The notes under the pieces: generated by a model
The model's input: the letters and a program-made list of their open reading frames with translations, nothing else
What the model was told of the DNA's origin: nothing
Databases searched by the model: none
Position numbers and translations under genes: made by a program
Assembly: GCA_037576215.1 (NCBI GenBank)
Contig: JBANDB010000001.1
Span: 2,356,001-2,420,000, forward strand
DNA length: 64,000 nucleotides
Source: Armillaria gallica
Taxonomy: Eukaryota > Basidiomycota > Agaricomycetes > Agaricales > Physalacriaceae
Direction: 5' to 3'
Part shown: positions 45,202-55,628 of the stretch, piece after piece
How positions within the stretch are numbered: position 1 is the stretch's first letter
How the letters are laid out: every line of letters begins with the position of its first letter

Positions 45202-46749
45202 CTACCAGAGCGTTACTCGTGTACCAGACTTCTGGAGAGCATCGACACGAGATAGTGTGTCCGATCTGAGTTCGCCTCCCTCCCGAACACCTATAACAGC
45301 AGACTTCAACGGTCGCTTTTCCAACACGTCCAAGACTGCTCCCTCATCTATCTCGTCCGACCAGACGAGCTGCAGGTGCTCTAGCTCCTGCAGCATCTCT
45401 AGATCACAGAGTTCTTCGATGAACCGGGGGGAAATGACCCTGAGACGGGTATCGATCCGTTCGACGATGGACAACCGTCTGAGTTGTGGAACTGCATGAA
45501 GGAGGGAGAGCATTTCGGGATGTCCGATAATGAGTGTGTTCAATATGAGCTCCGTGAGAAGGGGAGATTTTGAGAGGTATTTTGCTAGATCACAAATTGT
45601 GTTCCTTATATCATCGGACTCGCTGCTATTCGTGCAGTCGATATCGACAAGCTCCAAAGACGCCAGATGGGGCATTGACCCCATCCAATGAAAAGCTGGG
45701 AGGCAGCCATGGAGAACCAGCCTCTGGAAGGGGAATTCAGCATCTTCAAATGACAGATAGCCGCATCTTCTGAAGGTCGCAGACGTGGCATTGGGGAAGT
45801 TGTGAACCCGCGATGGGTAGACGAACGAAGGAACATTCGCGAAGTAGATGGTAGTGATTTGCTCGTTCGGTAAACGAAAACACGTGCTATGGAAGGCATT
45901 GAGTGCAAGGGTATGCAGTTTCGGAGCGCATTCGAACAGCTTGATTGGATGCACCCCAGAGAATTCTACGTCGCCTGAAAACTCGAGGTGTTCGAGTTCA
46001 GGGAATTCAGGCTGGATATCTTTTCTAAAAACATCCCACAAGTGGACGGTCCGGGAATCGATGCTGATACGTTTCAGTCGCTGTAGATTCAGCGCATCGG
46101 GGCTGTAGAAGAGTGAAGTCACGGTGTGACGCAGCCTCCGTTGCACGTCCTTGTAACTGACTTCTTCTTTGATCTCCCCGAATTCCACTGACATCTGTAA
46201 ATTCAAGAGGCGCGTGCCAGAGCGCTGTCTGAATAGTTCTGTTGCACGGAGGAACTGTAGGGAGGCGCCTCTGCGGTCGATATTGGCGAGGACGGATGTC
46301 CAGAGCATGGGGTATGATATGCAGACGTCACGCCAGTAGGCGCAAACGGAGGAAAGATAGAAGGGCGTAGTGGATACCAGTGGTAAGTCATCGCGCGAGA
46401 GAAAGGCATCATGGGATACGGAGGTACAGATGAAATCGAATATTTCTCCGAGTACATCACGAGGCAGCCTGCGAATCGGGGACAATAGGGATTCGAATTT
46501 CTTCGAACACCTCGCGAGGGATTGTCGACCGGCTTTGAGTTTCTCCAGCGCGGTATTCAGTCGAGACACCTCGGAATCGTACTCTGATATCTTTTTCTGC
46601 AAATCAAGGATAGTACTTGAACAAAGTTCCGTTTCTGATGCGTTGATCTCTCGCCCGCTGCGTAGATATGCATCGGCATCAAGACGCAAGGAAGGCGGTT
46701 GAGTATCGAATAATTGGCCGCAGTTGTTGCATAGCGTAATTGGTTCCAT
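45202..46749 (-). CDS. F-box protein with LRR-like C terminus
   Basis: A single exon of 515 codons starts MEPITLCNNCGQLFDTQPPS. A short CxxC-type start is followed by a coiled-coil segment (LQKKISEYDSEVSRLNTALE), then the F-box (SPIRRLPRDVLGEIFDFICT) and the standard agaricomycete follow-on (PFYLSSVCAYWRDVCISYPM then LWTSVLA). Leucine-rich strands occupy the rest (LNLQRLKRISIDSRTV, LEHLEFSGDVEF, KLHTLALNAFHSTCF, LASLELVDIDC, LLTELILNTLI). Such proteins are predicted SCF substrate receptors with a divergent LRR. This is one of the largest families in mushroom genomes; the target is unknown. The open frame is intact. Confidence 0.9.
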   Translation of the reverse strand: MEPITLCNNCGQLFDTQPPSLRLDADAYLRSGREINASETELCSSTILDLQKKISEYDSEVSRLNTALEKLKAGRQSLARCSKKFESLLSPIRRLPRDVLGEIFDFICTSVSHDAFLSRDDLPLVSTTPFYLSSVCAYWRDVCISYPMLWTSVLANIDRRGASLQFLRATELFRQRSGTRLLNLQMSVEFGEIKEEVSYKDVQRRLRHTVTSLFYSPDALNLQRLKRISIDSRTVHLWDVFRKDIQPEFPELEHLEFSGDVEFSGVHPIKLFECAPKLHTLALNAFHSTCFRLPNEQITTIYFANVPSFVYPSRVHNFPNATSATFRRCGYLSFEDAEFPFQRLVLHGCLPAFHWMGSMPHLASLELVDIDCTNSSESDDIRNTICDLAKYLSKSPLLTELILNTLIIGHPEMLSLLHAVPQLRRLSIVERIDTRLRVISPRFIEELCDLEMLQELEHLQLVWSDEIDEGAVLDVLEKRPLKSAVIGVREGGELRSDTLSRVDALQKSGTRVTLW

Positions 46750-48424
46750 TCGGGATAATGACTAGAAATAAATTTCAGAGAGCAGTCCGAGAGTGTAACG
46801 AAGGTGCACATACATCCGCGTCTCAACAACGTTGACCTCGCAGGACCGGCCGATACTTGGCGTGACCTTGAAAGGTGGAAATTACGTGGTTGAAGAGAAG
46901 AAAGAATAATCGGATACTTATTCATGCGCGCCAGAATTTATTACCGAACTTTTGCTTGTGACTTGAACCTGAGACAAGAGCAAGATGCGGCTGTGCTCAC
47001 CATTGTACAGATCCGATCCGGCGGTTCCCTTTTTGGATATCCACACCACGCCGCGTCGACTGGGCAGGTCATTTTACGCGCCAAGAAGGAAGCTTTCGCA
47101 ATATTGCTCATTCGCGACGGCCAGGAAGAGTCCGATCCCACTCGAAATGGGCGAGAGCTAGGACTAGACCTGTGACCGGCACCGAGCAGGCAGGCAAGTT
47201 CACCTTCATCGATGTGTCACAGGTCTAAGCTACAGTATTTGACGTGATGATGGAATCATCGATGCTTGCTTCCTGTTACGCCGGAAGGAGGACATGCTCC
47301 GCGGCCACTAGAAGTTAATCCGCTGACGTATCTGCACAAAAAGAGCTCTTGAAGCATTTGTCTGTCACAACTACTCGATTTTTACTCTTGATTTTATTTC
47401 AGAGGCGACTAGTCTGGCTTCAAGCTTTTCTATACTCAATTCAGAAGACTCGCGCAGTAGAGGAATCGACGTGCGACGTGGCAACAAGTAGTAGGTGGTA
47501 AGACAGTTTTTGAGGTACGTATAGTCTTGACTTGTACCGCATTACCCGCTACGCGGTCATTAACTCCAGCATAAATGGAACAAAGAGTTATGGTACTTTG
47601 TAGCATCGACCATTTGTGATCATTAGTAGTATGTCCTTCCGGACTAGCCCTCAAGTCTCCCTCAGCACTCCTCAAAATGGCATCAATGATGTTGTGATCT
47701 GAACGGCATGCTGCAAGCCGGAAATAATTGCTAGCCTTTGCCGTTCTGCCTTCATTCGTCTTCGCCGCTACGTGAAATATTCTTGCCGACTCGTTACATT
47801 TTCGAGCTTTTTTCAACAACCTGATCGCTTGGTTCTCCTTGGCTCACGCTCTACGGGATGTGGAAGACTGCTCTTTTGAATGAGAGTCTCTCCATGCAAC
47901 CTCTGTGGCTAACTTAGGTTCTGCTTATCCCTTGTCTGTCAACTCGCCCGAGTTGGATCGACTGTGCTCCGAGAAGTTGTGGCCTTCAGTGTTTCTCTTC
48001 TGTTGGCGCAGCCTTCTCTCAGAATCCAAGATCAGCGCGTTTATCACCCTAAGGCGTGTGGAATTCATGTAGGTGTCTATCTCCCTCCGAATGAACTGTG
48101 CCCCTTCAAATTCGTTCAGCGGTCTTCGTAAGTTTTTACGGAGAAGTCACAAGAGCTTGGTTGCATAAGATACACCAACCTATCTCCTGGACCAAGGTCG
48201 CTGCGTGGTATTGCAGTATAGAACGCCACGGAATTGTGTGGTCGAACGTTAAAATTCTGGGACGTTTATTCTATGATCTCTGTTCGCGGAAGAAACTGAT
48301 GTATATCATTTGACAGTACAAGCTACACAAGAATGAAAGCAATCGATCCCGGAACTGATCTCTTCTAAGAGCTATAGAAATCAATGAACATTCTCACCGG
48401 TTGTACGACGTCGACGTACCATGA
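46750..48424. other. Mostly empty; possible gene fragment at 47436-47819 (-)
   Basis: A 127-codon frame on the - strand (47819-47436: KKARKCNESARIFHVAAKTN, RAEGDLRASP-type text) is the longest, but it has no domain and its ends do not show clear splice sites. I do not call it a gene. No repeat or RNA is seen. Confidence 0.35.
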
Positions 48425-49022
48425 TCAATTAGGAAGGATATATCCCGCAATACCCTCATATTTATATCCAAGACCCGCCGCACTGGCAACTTCCCTCACA
48501 TCCGTGGTGTAGAAATGGTCCCACTGCGGCGCGCCGATGAACAAGCGATGGAACGGGATGCTGCCGCACATCTCCGTAGGATAGATGTACCCAGTGATAC
48601 CATAGTCGGTATACCCAAGGTTGTCAATCGCGTTGGCGCGCTCGATTAAATCCGTGGTGTAGAAAAAATCTTCATAGGCGGAGGAATATGTGCGATAGAA
48701 TGGAACCGTTCCGGGAGCTTGAAACGCAAAAACGAGACCTGCGTGACCTTCTTCTGTGAAATGATAAACGGCGACAGCACGCTGCATTTCCGCCTCGTTG
48801 GTGGTGTACAAATGATTCCAATACGGCTGCCCAATGTATGCTCGGAGGAGGGGAACTGCTGCGTTGTTGGGGCAGATGGTAGCATTCTGATTTTGTACAT
48901 AGACGATTAACGTAGAACCTGACAACAGCACAAGAACGGATGACTCAGCAACTTACCTCCGTTGCAGAGACCACGCCCAGGGAGAGAGAAACGGCGATGC
49001 AAGACACAAGTAAATCTTTCAT
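48425..49022 (-). CDS. Secreted DUF5648-type protein
   Basis: Exon 1 encodes the signal peptide MKDLLVSCIAVSLSLGVVSA plus Thr-Glu. The intron ends at an AAATCAG acceptor so that ENATICPNNAAVPLLRAYIG continues in frame. Three repeats of the family hallmark follow: PYWNHLYTTNEAE, DFFYTTDLIERANAIDNLGY, and IPFHRLFIGAPQWDHFYTTD. Short joining strands (GITGYIYPTEMC, GIAGYILPN) end the protein at 48425. DUF5648 repeats form beta-rich folds in secreted or surface proteins of fungi and bacteria. Length is about 165 residues after splicing. Function is not established. Between here and 50258 I see no other gene. Confidence 0.85.
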
Positions 49023-50258
49023 GTTCGATGAGAGGATAGCTTTCACAGAAAATTTCCCTTGCTTTATAGTAATCGAATGACGGGCCTGAACTGACAAGAT
49101 GGTGTGAGAGTTCTAGAATGGCGCTACGTACGCTTTGAAGCAAATGGAAGAACTGTCACGACGCAAAGCTGAAAGATCGAACGGAAAAGCTTGAGAGATT
49201 TTATCATGTCTGAGGTCAAGTAAACACTGAATTGTCTACTGCATCTAGCGTTAACTTCAAGTGAACGTAGGCTTGACATATACATGCATTGTACTGCTCA
49301 CAAGCTCTCCTAACTGATCGTGGTAGTCGACGTCGACGGGTGTCAATGACATGCATATGGGTAATTCGTATCGCATTGAAGTATACGCGACAGACCTGCA
49401 AACAGATGGGACAGCGTTAGCATTCAAAGAATCATACCAGATGTCAAGACTTCTTCGTCATTTAGCATTGTTTTGCTGGCTTGCTTCTTCGATGTGTTTC
49501 GCGAAAACGATGCTCAGATGTCAGAGAGCCTTGAAATTAGGCAACATGAACTTTGTCATCACTCTCCATATGTGAAAGGAACGTATCATTCGGACACGAC
49601 CATAGAACCAGGGATCTGTGGTGCAGGTCAATGAATATTCCAACCAGATATGAGTATTCGACGTACCGTAGTAAAACGAGAAGAACACATCTTGCGCTCG
49701 TTCGCATCCGTAGTATCAGGAATCACATTTACTGTACTGAAGATTCGGACGCCTACTGCAAATGACTGATCCTAGTAGGTTAGTCTATGCTTGAGTTTGC
49801 ACAAAGCAACACCAAACACACCAATCCAAGCCTACACCAGGCATGTGCACATATATCAATGCTACATCGTCAACACTATGTCATAAGCCCAAGAAAGCGC
49901 CTATCTCAATACATCAGCGACGTTTGGCCTTCGGCTTGTCAGTCTACTGTTGTCACTCCTTGACTCTGTAGTGCTGTTGATCCCTAGTCCTTCTTTTGAT
50001 GTCTCGCATGGGAGGCTAATGTTGTTTGCTATATCATTACCATCTAGAGACGCGTACCAAAGCTGTCAGCCGATGATACAGAAAGTAAGCATCCACGCAC
50101 AGGAACAACTATCCAGTACGAATGAAGGTTCATGTTTTGGTCGAACTTGAAGGAAAATCAGGAAGGAAGCAGCATAATTATTGTTTTCCATAAGTCATAG
50201 GGGGTATACCGTGCTAAGTATCCATCCAACAAGAAGCCCAAACACCAAACAGAGATAA

Positions 50259-51335
50259 TTAAAGCAGTTCGAGAATATCTTCCGAAATGTACGACGTGTT
50301 GCAATACCAATACTCAACGGTGGTCTGGAAAGAAAGATACGGTCAGACCGGCGAGTCTACGATGAAGTGAAAGTACTTACTTGCAAATAGAGCGTCCCAT
50401 TCTCCAGGACAGTCTCGTTGTATGTCTTCTTCGTCTTGGGCACAACTCTCAGTACAAACGCTTTCTCCGTCAATACCTCTTGCAAGCCTTCCTGCAACAT
50501 ATCGTCGCCCTTAAACCCAGCTCTGCCCAGCTGATACTTCAACCCATCCTTGAAGTACGCCAACGTGGCAGCCCCAAAGCTCGTGTACCAACGCCTGTCC
50601 GTCTGCACGTTCAACGCCTTGAAGTTTTCCTCAAAGTTCGGGTCGAGCTTCACATCAGGGATCCCTGTCAGTTCCGCTATCTCCTTCGTGAGGTCCTCGT
50701 ACTCCTCCTCCCAGGTCTCGTCAATAGAGTGCTTCGCCTCGAGGGAGAACACAAATCCCGGTGCGATATTAACAGCGGCAAGGAGGCTGTCACCAAGTGA
50801 GCTGGTGTTGGTCCCGAGGGAGTCGGGCTTGAAAAGGATCCAGTAGACACCCTCCTTGATCTCAGAGGTGATGTAGGGTGCTTTGTCGCCGAGGGTGTTG
50901 ACGCCGATGCTCAGCTCGGACTGGGTCACGGCAGCGTTGAAGTAGTCCTTGCCATCAGATTCGTACTTATCGAGGAAGTATTTGAGGGCTGAGATGAAGC
51001 CTTCGGTGTAGCTGAGAGATATGTGTGAGTGGATAGGTAACCAATGAATATGAAAGAAGAGGTACCTGGACAAAGTGTATCCCGCAGATGAGCGGTCGTC
51101 CTGATTGTACGCCCAGATAGCACCAACGCTGTAGTTGATCTTAAAGTCCGTGCCGAGCAGCTTGGTGATCTGGGCCTCAAAGTCAGCCTTCTTGGACTCG
51201 AAGTTGTCCCGGACTAGAAAACGACAGTGAGCAGGGGATCGCCACCGGGGACTAGGAGCACTCGCCATCTTTTCGGACAGCAAGAGGCAACTTTTCTATG
51301 GGAGCCTTGGGGGTGAAAGCTGGTGTTTTGGCCAT
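50259..51335 (-). CDS. Unrecognised multi-exon protein (about 300 aa)
   Basis: Exon 1 starts MAKTPAFTPKAPIEKLPLAV at 51335. To keep frame, the first intron must use a GC-AG border (donor GCGAGT), joining RKD to VRDNFESKKADFEAQITKLL. The core reads INYSVGAIWAYNQDDRSSAG, YTEGFISALKYFLDKYESDG, NAAVTQSELSIGVNTLGDKA, PYITSEIKEGVYWILFKPDS and RRWYTSFGAATLAYFKDGLK. A last exon adds TTVEYWYCNTSYISEDILEL and the stop at 50259-50261. There is no signal peptide, membrane span or known motif. The even, non-repetitive composition indicates a folded soluble protein. I do not know the family. Confidence 0.75.
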
Positions 51336-52555
51336 TTTGGAGAGCAGAAAAAGAGAGCGTAAAGTCGATGAGAGATGATTCCTGCAAGACGCGATTTATA
51401 TCCTCGAAAATCCTCCTTTCCGTTTAGTACACCATCTCAGGAGCCTTGCAGGAGGTTTGTTCCAGGAACCCGTGGGGGAACGTGCATGACGACGGAGGGG
51501 TACCCCTGGGTAGGAATTTCCTTGGGAACTGACGCGACTTTGACATTATCAAGGCACCGTGCCGTGTAATGATGGGATGGGATGAGATCATTGAATCTAG
51601 GGCTGCTGAATATTGGCGATAAAGTTAATTGAGCGTCGAGGAATGGCGATCGTGGTGGTTCATGAAAGACAAAAATCTTGTTCCCACGGTAAAGCGCTTG
51701 ATTCTAACGTTCACCCATGAGCATTCTGACTTGATACTCGTCTCTTCCGTGATGTCGGCTTCAAGATAAATCAGCATGCCACTTTGCCGAAACTATGTTA
51801 CCTGGTAGGGCGCAAAAATATTCCAAGGACAAGACTGATATTGATGAACATCTTTGCCCGGCCTTCGTACTAAGGTGGATCCTTATCAGATTCTCCCTGG
51901 TAGGCTTCCAGTTATTCCTTCCATCAAGCCAAATTGACGTATCTTGTCGCATCAGTCGCTGCAGGATATCATAGATTCTGCAGTGAAACACGAAGTCCAA
52001 CAGTGTCCCATGTCGGTGGCCTCGCCCTTCCTTATCATCATTAAGCGCGATGGATAAAGGTCATCCCGTTATTGAGCCAAATTGAACTGGGAATTCGTCG
52101 TCTGCCTGGGCGATCGTCTCCTGAAGAAACGGATAGCTCATGTCCTGCCAGTTATCCAACATTCGATGATTCATAGCGTCTTCTGTTTTCCGATTTTATA
52201 CCACCGAGTAATCTGCCACTAGGAATAGTTGTAAGTCGGCCTCGGAGAGGTCATGGCCAACGGCTCTTTGCCTGCTTCATCTATGGATGCCCCCGGATAC
52301 TGGCAACACACTTACAATAGCATCAAAGGAGAGATGTGATTGAAGGTTACTCTGATCATCTGTTATGTACCCTTTACAGAACTGGCAACCTCTTACAGCG
52401 ATTTATATCAACACCGCTCCTGTTTGAAGGTTCACGCGTCAACAAACCGTGCAACACGCGCACAGGGGGCCCACCCAACTCTTGGCGATCGTGGTAAATC
52501 ACCCTATTTGAGTCCTTCAAGCACCCCTTCGGCCGCGCTGAAATCTCTCGTCACA
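51336..52555. other. Intergenic, nothing recognised
   Basis: No coding stretch is supported; short frames lack splice partners. Confidence 0.45.
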
Positions 52556-53681
52556 ATGAACGAAATGTAAGCGCGTCCAGCTATATCTCTCTGCCTTTCA
52601 CTCACCCCATCCAGCCCTCTGAAAGCCCGCGTCGACATCCGGGATCAATGGGACTCGCCCAACGCACCAATACACACCTCCATTGCCGCCTTGCAAAAGA
52701 CTTTGGGTCACAAAATATCCCCACAGGCAGAATGGCCCGCCTTATGGGCCCAACTCAAGGACCGCTTCTCCGATAAGTCCAAATTCGTGCCTACCGTCAT
52801 CAGCATCGTCGTCATCTGGTACGAGCGGCTCCTCGGGAGGCTGGACAATGACGTGTACGCAGACTGGACCGAGGAACTCCTGTCTGCGCTTGAAGGAGGG
52901 GCGTCGTTACGCATCGAGGTGATTTTTATGCCACTGTCCTAGCCGACAGCATCTAACGCGTGGATGGCAGCCCGCCCCGCCCAAAGTCACACGTCCGACC
53001 ACGACGTGGGACAGGAAACTATGGTCGTTCCATCTCGGAATTCCTAACGCGGACCCGATGTCCCAAGCGCGCGTAGCCAGTGTGTTTGATAAAGACTTTG
53101 ACAACCTCTTTGGAGGGACAGCGGGTGGGGAAGATGATCAAGAAGACACAGAATGGGCGCATGTTCCTCCGACCCAAGCTGCTGCCTCTCACCATACCCA
53201 AGTACCGCCGGACCTAGCTCCTCCCGAGCGTCTCCCAGTTCTGAGCTCCCTCGCTCGACCCTCAGATCTCTTTACGTCGACTGTGCCCTATATCCTCACC
53301 ATCTCCCTCCGTGGCCGCGAAGGCCTGGTCGTATACTGCTCCCATGAGCCGACTCTTGAGCTCCTGAATGAATACCTCAAGAAATGGGCAAAGACCAACG
53401 CCCATGATAGTCTACGCGTACGTCTGTTTGTCCCTTGGCTTCCTTGTTAAGCACGCGCTGACACCATAGTCTCCCAGCGCCCGATATTTAAACTCACTCT
53501 TGTCGAATCCGATTTCTGCTTTGGGATGACGGATACCCTCGTCGTCGAGCCCTATATGTCACACCACGATGGCATTAACCCCACGGTCATCCTCGCATTC
53601 ATTGAAGGTGTCGTCGGATACAAGATGGTTTACACCACGGGCTCATATTGGATGTATCGTTGCATTACTTTGTTTAAATAA
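52556..53681 (+). CDS. Unrecognised protein, full-length member of a local tandem family
   Basis: Four exons. Exon 1 is tiny (MNEI). Exon 2 gives PLKARVDIRDQWDSPNAPIH, TSIAALQKTLGHKISPQAEW and DVYADWTEELLSALEGGASL. Exon 3 gives TTTWDRKLWSFHLGIPNADP, an acidic linker, then LPVLSSLARPSDLFTSTVPY, ILTISLRGREGLVVYCSHEP and TLELLNEYLKKW. Exon 4 gives RPIFKLTLVESDFCFGMTDT, VILAFIEGVVGYKMVYTTGS and YWMYRCITLFK, with a stop at 53679-53681. The C-terminal half (from LPVLSS) is duplicated twice downstream. I do not recognise the domain. It is cytosolic by lack of a signal. Confidence 0.75.
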
Positions 53682-53886
53682 AAACTGCCGGAACGGACTA
53701 ACGGATCGCGAGTTTGCATGAAGGTTCTTTTTTCACCAAGTGAAGGTCGATCCGTGTCCTTCTGGCGTGGATAGAATGGCGCTACTCAAGTATCGGCCCT
53801 GAACTGCGACTTCAACTTGTCATGCCATGTTGAAAGGTGCCAGAACATTCGCTAATTACGACACTTGGGTATGTAAAGACATTCTC

Positions 53887-53896
53887 TGGTATATAA
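53887..53896 (+). promoter_or_regulatory. TATA box of the second tandem copy
   Basis: GGTATATAAG lies about 75 bp upstream of the ATG at 53967, followed by CTCGTCTTAAGC. The same arrangement (GGTATATAAG, CTCGTCTTAAGC) recurs at about 54779 before the third copy, so the promoter was duplicated with the gene. Confidence 0.6.
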
Positions 53897-53966
53897 GAAA
53901 CTCGTCTTAAGCGCTAATAGAAGAACAATCAAGCATCCGTCCGCTTGGAAAGACTGCCCAGTTGAC

Positions 53967-54421
53967 ATGTCCTCTCCTGAGCACTTCCCAGTTCTGAGCT
54001 CCCTCCCCCCACCCTCGAATCTTTTCAAATCGACTGCACCCTATATCCTCACCGTCTCCCTCCATGACCAAAACCTGGTTGTACACTGCTCCCATGAGCC
54101 GACTCTTAAGCTCTTGAAAGGATACCTTGAGAGACACCAATGGACGAAGGCCGTATGTCTGCTTCTCCCTCAGCTTCCTTAGTCACTGACACCATAATTC
54201 CTCAGCACGAGCTCGTGAGCTCGAAACTCACCCTCGTCGAGTCCGATTTTTGCCCTGGGACGATGGACACTCTCATCGTCAGTCCTAACTCATCATGGGA
54301 GCGCAATTGCAAGGTTAATCCTACGGTCATCCTCGCATTCATTGAAGGTGTTGTTGGGTACAGGATGGTTTCCACCACGGGTTCAATTTGGATGTATCGT
54401 CGCACTACTTCGTTCACATAA
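53967..54421 (+). CDS. Short tandem paralogue (C-terminal half only)
   Basis: Two exons starting MSSPEHFPVLSSLPPPSNLF. Exon 1 continues KSTAPYILTVSLHDQNLVVH, CSHEPTLKLLKGYLE and ends at KA. The intron has GTATGT...CTCAG borders. Exon 2 reads HELVSSKLTLVESDFCPGTM, NPTVILAFIEGVVGYRMVST and ends TGSIWMYRRTTSFT. It corresponds to the second half of the 52556-53681 protein without the N-terminal domain. The frame is intact and has its own TATA box, so it may be expressed as a stand-alone small protein of about 130 residues. Confidence 0.65.
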
Positions 54422-54873
54422 AGCTACCGGAACTGCTGGTCCAGACCTTGACATACTAAAAAGAAATTGTGGCCTTTGTGAACTTGGACGAAGATTCTTG
54501 TTTCAGTAGTCAGGGCTAAGTCAGGGCAGAACTCGTATCTGTATATAAATCAATTCAGTTGAGACTCGGACCCTCAAAAGACTCTTAAGTCAAAAATCTC
54601 GACGTCACCTTAACGGCGCATGTTGGAAGCTTCTTTTCAACTAAGCTATGCTCGCATGTGCACGTCGTGATGCTGCTACGCATCAAGTTAACGTTAGATT
54701 TCCGAGTCACAGGTGAAATAACTGACTATCCTCACTCGCTGAAAGCTGCACTGACCTCACATCGGTTTGGTAGTGATGGTATATAAGTATTAAGGAGCTC
54801 GTCTTAAGCTCTAACAGTAGAACAATCATGCATTCCCCTAATCAGCAAGCTTCCTACAGCTAAGTAACAAGAT

Positions 54874-55337
54874 CATGACGTCTCCCTTCGCGCCTCCCAG
54901 TTCTGGGCTCTGAGTCCCTCCTCCACCCTCAGATCTTTTCACATCGACCGCACCCTATATCCTCACCATCTTCCCCCATGACCGGCCGGAGATCTCAAGC
55001 ATGGCTATGCAATGCTCCCATGAGCCAACTCTTAAGCTCCTGGAAGGATACCTCGAGAAATGGGGGGAGGTCGTATGTCTGCGTTTCCCTCAACTTCTTT
55101 TGTCAAGTACATGCTGATGCCGTAACTCCCTAGCACTCGATGAAGCTCAACCCCATCGAGTCAAAGGTCTGCCCTGGTATGATGGACACTCGTCATCAAG
55201 CCTAACTTATCATTATGGGTCCGCGATGGCAAAGTTAACCCTGCGATCATCCTTGCATTCGTTGAAGGTGTTGCATATTAAGATGGTTTATACCACCGGT
55301 TCGTTTTGATGTATCGTCGCACTATGTTGTTCAGATA
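54874..55337 (+). pseudogene. Third, decayed tandem copy
   Basis: From the ATG at 54874 (MTSPFAPPSSGL) a stop arises within the segment that corresponds to LPVLSS. Homology to the second copy continues across frames: CACCCTATATCCTCACCATC, GCTCCCATGAG, CTTAAGCTCCTGGAAGGATA, an intron-like gap, GCATTCGTTGAAGGTGTTG and TGATGTATCGTCGCACTA near 55310. Small deletions and stops break the frame at several points. The TATA-bearing promoter at about 54779 is retained. Confidence 0.75.
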
Positions 55338-55628
55338 AAGCTGTCGGAACTGCTAGTATCTTGACGTAGTAAAAAAGCGCTCGGCGCAGTGAACGGATGA
55401 AGATCCTCGTTTCAATGGTCAGATAGCGTCAACCCAAATGCGAAGCACTTGACAGAATGATACATTTCAGGCAAAGGAATTATCAAGTACGACACGGCCT
55501 AATTACGCAACATAAGAGAGGAGGGTAGATGATAGATTCAGAAAACAAAGCGTTCCTTATCATAATGGAGCCTAGCAAGAGATACACAAAACACGATGAA
55601 AACGATAAAACAAACTTAACCATCCTTC

